Assembly: GCA_034433615.1 (NCBI GenBank)
Contig: DAOUAJ010000072.1
Span: 1 to 5,926 of the forward strand
DNA from: DAOUAJ01 sp034433615
GTDB lineage: Bacteria > Chloroflexota > Anaerolineae > DUEN01
DNA: 5,926 nucleotides
Reading direction: 5' to 3'
The notes below the pieces were generated by a model. That model worked only from the letters and a program-made list of their open reading frames with translations. It was not told the origin of the DNA and ran no database searches. The position numbers and the translations under genes are program-made. Shown here in pieces: positions 4,285 through 5,926 of the stretch; position 1 is the stretch's first letter; every line of letters begins with the position of its first letter.

Positions 4285-5769
4285 TCATGGGCCAGGCGCT
4301 AAGAGGAGCTCCGGTGCATTGCTGCAGATGCCGTCTACGCCTACCTGACGCAGAGCCGCGATCTCTTCAGGCCGCTCTTCGTGCCAGAGTACAATTCCCA
4401 GGTCAGCCTGCCTCACCCGGCTCACCCACTCTCGGTTCAGCAACAGATGCGGCTGCGGCGCCACCGATTCCCAACATGGATGCACGTAATCAGCACCAAC
4501 CGCCTGAGCCAGCCTGACCGGATCAACGTTAGGCACAGCAAAGAGCACAGAAGTAGGAATAGCCCGGTCCAGCAGCTTCACGCCAGCTACCCAATCAGGT
4601 CTGAAGGAACCGATAATGACGCGATGCTTTATGTCAAATCGCCGGATCATCTCCACCACAGGGGAAACTGCACCGCCCGCTTTCAGCTCGAAGTAGAGAT
4701 CCAGGCCTTCCTCCAGGCAGCACCTGAGCGCCTCTTCAAGGGTTGGAATCGGCTCACGGCTGCCATCCGGCCCCCTTATCGTCAGAGCCTTGAGTTGGGC
4801 CAGGGTCAGGTCCCCCACTGCCCCCTTACCCTCCGTCAGGTGATCTACCACCAGGTCGTGAATCACCACCGGCACCCCATCGGCCGAAAGCTGCACATCG
4901 AGTTCAACCATGTCGGCGCGCAACTCGGCAGCCTTACGAAAGGCGGCCAGGGTGTTCTCGGCGGCATGCGCGGAGGCACCGCGATGGGCGATACGCAGGA
5001 AACGCAGCTCTTCCGGCCGCAACTCTTGAGCGAGCTTCTGTATCCACTGTGCCACCCGGCCGGGGATCCACTGGCGCAGCGCGGGCCAAGGCACCAACAT
5101 GTCAGCTCGAAGGGGCACCTGCTGGGTGAAGTCCCAGGCTGGTTCAAAAGCGTGGCGTTGCAGATAAGTGCGCACCAGCGTGTTCGCGTACGGCTTGCGC
5201 AGCGGGCCAAGTTCGCGCTCAAACAACGGTGTGACCCACACGCCTCCCGAGCCGGCCCGCCGTGTGGTCCTGTCGCGCAGCTCGCTGACACTCTGTCGTT
5301 CACGAAACCAGCCCGGGTCAGGCGCAAACGCGTGTTTGCCAGGCTCAGAGAAAAGGATCAGATGATCACCATCCATGAGCAACTGGCCGTCCAGTGCCAT
5401 GTCGTGCAGCCGGCCGTGCCAGCTTGCCTCCCCGCGGCAGACCTGGCCGTCCGCATCCACGAAAACCCAGGCATGCTCCAGTTCGTAAAGATGCCCGATA
5501 TCCCAGTCCCACCAGATCGCGTACTCGATGGCCAACGCGGCAGGCGATCTGTTCGGTGGCCGCAGTTCGATACGACGTGGGAAGGAGGGCGAATCGCCGT
5601 CGGAGCGAAAGATGGTGTAGCCTACAGCCAGAGGCAGGAACGGCTCATGCGCGTCGAAACGGATGATCGGTGCATAGCGCGCTGCCAGCGCGCGCTCATC
5701 CTCATCCTGCCTCGACTGCAAGAGGGTTCGCAGGCTGATATCAGACAGAGCATCCAATGGATAGGTCAT
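4285..5769 (-). CDS. Two-domain protein: uncharacterised N-terminal domain plus glycerophosphodiester phosphodiesterase domain
   Basis: The protein has 494 aa. Residues 258-491 form a complete GDPD domain: His262 (AHRG), ENTLAAF at 271-277, Glu289 and Asp291 (VELDVQ), His304 (IHD), PTLEEAL at 342-348, Glu361 and Lys363 (ELK), IIGSF at 385-389 and the closing DGICSNAPELL. The spacing of His262, Glu289, Asp291 and His304 equals the catalytic and metal-binding pattern of bacterial GDPDs. Such enzymes hydrolyse glycerophosphodiesters to glycerol 3-phosphate and an alcohol. Residues 1-250 do not belong to GDPD. They contain RYAPIIRFDAHEPFLP (31-46), WWDWDIGHLYELEHAWVFVD (86-105), SWHGR and EPGKHAFAPDP (142-152), loosely like Vps62-type domains (YAP, D-x-EH and H-A motifs). 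No signal peptide or membrane helix is seen, so it is probably cytoplasmic. ATG 5769 is chosen for GGAG 9 bp upstream; the reading frame continues 11 codons to a GTG reaching the IS-type hairpin. Confidence 0.85.
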   Translation of the reverse strand: MTYPLDALSDISLRTLLQSRQDEDERALAARYAPIIRFDAHEPFLPLAVGYTIFRSDGDSPSFPRRIELRPPNRSPAALAIEYAIWWDWDIGHLYELEHAWVFVDADGQVCRGEASWHGRLHDMALDGQLLMDGDHLILFSEPGKHAFAPDPGWFRERQSVSELRDRTTRRAGSGGVWVTPLFERELGPLRKPYANTLVRTYLQRHAFEPAWDFTQQVPLRADMLVPWPALRQWIPGRVAQWIQKLAQELRPEELRFLRIAHRGASAHAAENTLAAFRKAAELRADMVELDVQLSADGVPVVIHDLVVDHLTEGKGAVGDLTLAQLKALTIRGPDGSREPIPTLEEALRCCLEEGLDLYFELKAGGAVSPVVEMIRRFDIKHRVIIGSFRPDWVAGVKLLDRAIPTSVLFAVPNVDPVRLAQAVGADYVHPCWESVAPQPHLLLNREWVSRVRQADLGIVLWHEERPEEIAALRQVGVDGICSNAPELLLAPGP

Positions 5770-5789
5770 GGTTCCGGACTCCATTCTGC

Positions 5790-5926
5790 AGTCAACTACC
5801 ACCCGCTAGAAGCGGGTGGCTTGCAGATGACCCGCAAGGGTCGCCGCGTCTGGCCGGTTGACGGCGGCCCTGCCAGAGAGACCCGGCAGCGAGTGTACAA
5901 GCCTATGCTTGACGGTGGGAGTTTTA
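5790..5926. mobile_element. Terminal segment of an IS200/IS605-superfamily element (partial)
   Basis: The perfect 9-bp stem with a 3-base loop at 5799-5819 has the form of the subterminal hairpins that TnpA transposases of this superfamily recognise, and it is followed by omega-RNA-like structure. The exact end cannot be fixed from one side; it should fall a few bases left of the hairpin, near 5790-5798. The element abuts the gdpd gene, whose start codon is only about 25-30 bp away, so the insertion has probably replaced whatever promoter originally lay upstream. There is no transposase or nuclease reading frame within the visible part. Confidence 0.5.
5799..5926 (+). ncRNA. HEARO/omega-RNA-like structured RNA of an IscB-type element (partial)
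   Basis: Compact RNA-like structure is packed here on the plus strand: stem CCACCCGCT/AGCGGGTGG with loop AGA (5799-5819); stem GACCC/GGGTC with a GNRA-type GCAA tetraloop (5829-5842); GCCGC (5843-5847) against GCGGC (5864-5868) crossed by CTGGC (5850-5854) against GCCAG (5872-5876), a possible pseudoknot, with GCCG/CGGC as an alternative; stem CAAGC/GCTTG (5898-5911); and a terminal AGTTTTA. The final hairpin followed by AGTTTTA resembles the 3' end of known IscB omega RNAs as I recall them. IscB is an RNA-guided HNH nuclease whose gene normally follows this RNA; any such gene would lie right of the window. Orientation and family are by recognition only. Confidence 0.58.

Noticed and set aside
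4863..5327. 154-residue minus-strand open frame inside the gdpd gene
   Set aside because: It is an alternative frame of the GDPD coding sequence, rich in Cys, Arg and Pro, while the main frame holds all catalytic motifs.
5799..5926. Coding tail of a tnpB gene on the minus strand
   Set aside because: Two minus-strand frames are open across part of this region, but neither translation shows TnpB C-terminal motifs, and the GNRA loop and AGTTTTA end favour a plus-strand RNA. It is kept only as an alternative orientation.
1..5926. CRISPR arrays, tRNA or rRNA genes
   Set aside because: No regularly spaced direct repeats, no tRNA-like TTCGAAT/anticodon arrangement and no rRNA core sequences were recognised.

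Overview
The window looks like part of a Chloroflexota (Anaerolineae-like) genome. The main evidence is the lipoprotein at the left edge, whose lipobox is followed by the Val/Glu/Lys-rich linker (repeats such as VVEKE and VEKPV) that I associate with sugar-binding lipoproteins of that phylum. The GC-rich sequence and the mosaic of small palindromic repeats between genes fit this. The assignment is by recognition, not by search.

All five protein genes lie on the minus strand, so transcription runs from right to left. From right to left: (1) an IS200/IS605-superfamily end carrying what looks like a HEARO/omega RNA on the plus strand (about 5799-5926, running off the window); (2) a 494-aa two-domain protein with an unusual N-terminal domain and a complete glycerophosphodiester phosphodiesterase (GDPD) domain (4285-5769); (3) a sigma70-type promoter overlapped by a perfect 14-bp palindromic operator (4217-4258), driving (4) a LacI-family repressor gene (3097-4116) and then (5) a zinc-dependent dehydrogenase closely resembling Thermotoga scyllo-inosose 3-dehydrogenase, IolM (1868-3025); (6) a 349-bp gene-free stretch made of hairpins and dispersed repeats; (7) an RbsC-type sugar ABC permease (466-1518); (8) a 276-bp spacer with a hairpin repeat and a second LacI-type palindrome; and (9) the first 63 codons of a solute-binding lipoprotein (1-189).

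The likely theme is uptake and oxidation of a polyol or sugar, with inositol the best guess because of IolM. The binding lipoprotein and permease would import it, IolM would oxidise the keto-inositol intermediate, and the LacI protein would sense an intermediate and repress its own promoter and perhaps the transporter. No ABC ATPase, IolG or later inositol-pathway gene lies in the window, so the substrate is inferred. The GDPD protein might release a polyol head group from glycerophosphodiesters, but it lies upstream of the regulated promoter and may be unrelated.

The most unusual features are the RNA-bearing mobile-element end abutting the gdpd start, the two-domain GDPD protein, and a pair of inverted composite repeats (hairpin plus a conserved 16-17-nt tail) that bracket the permease gene.
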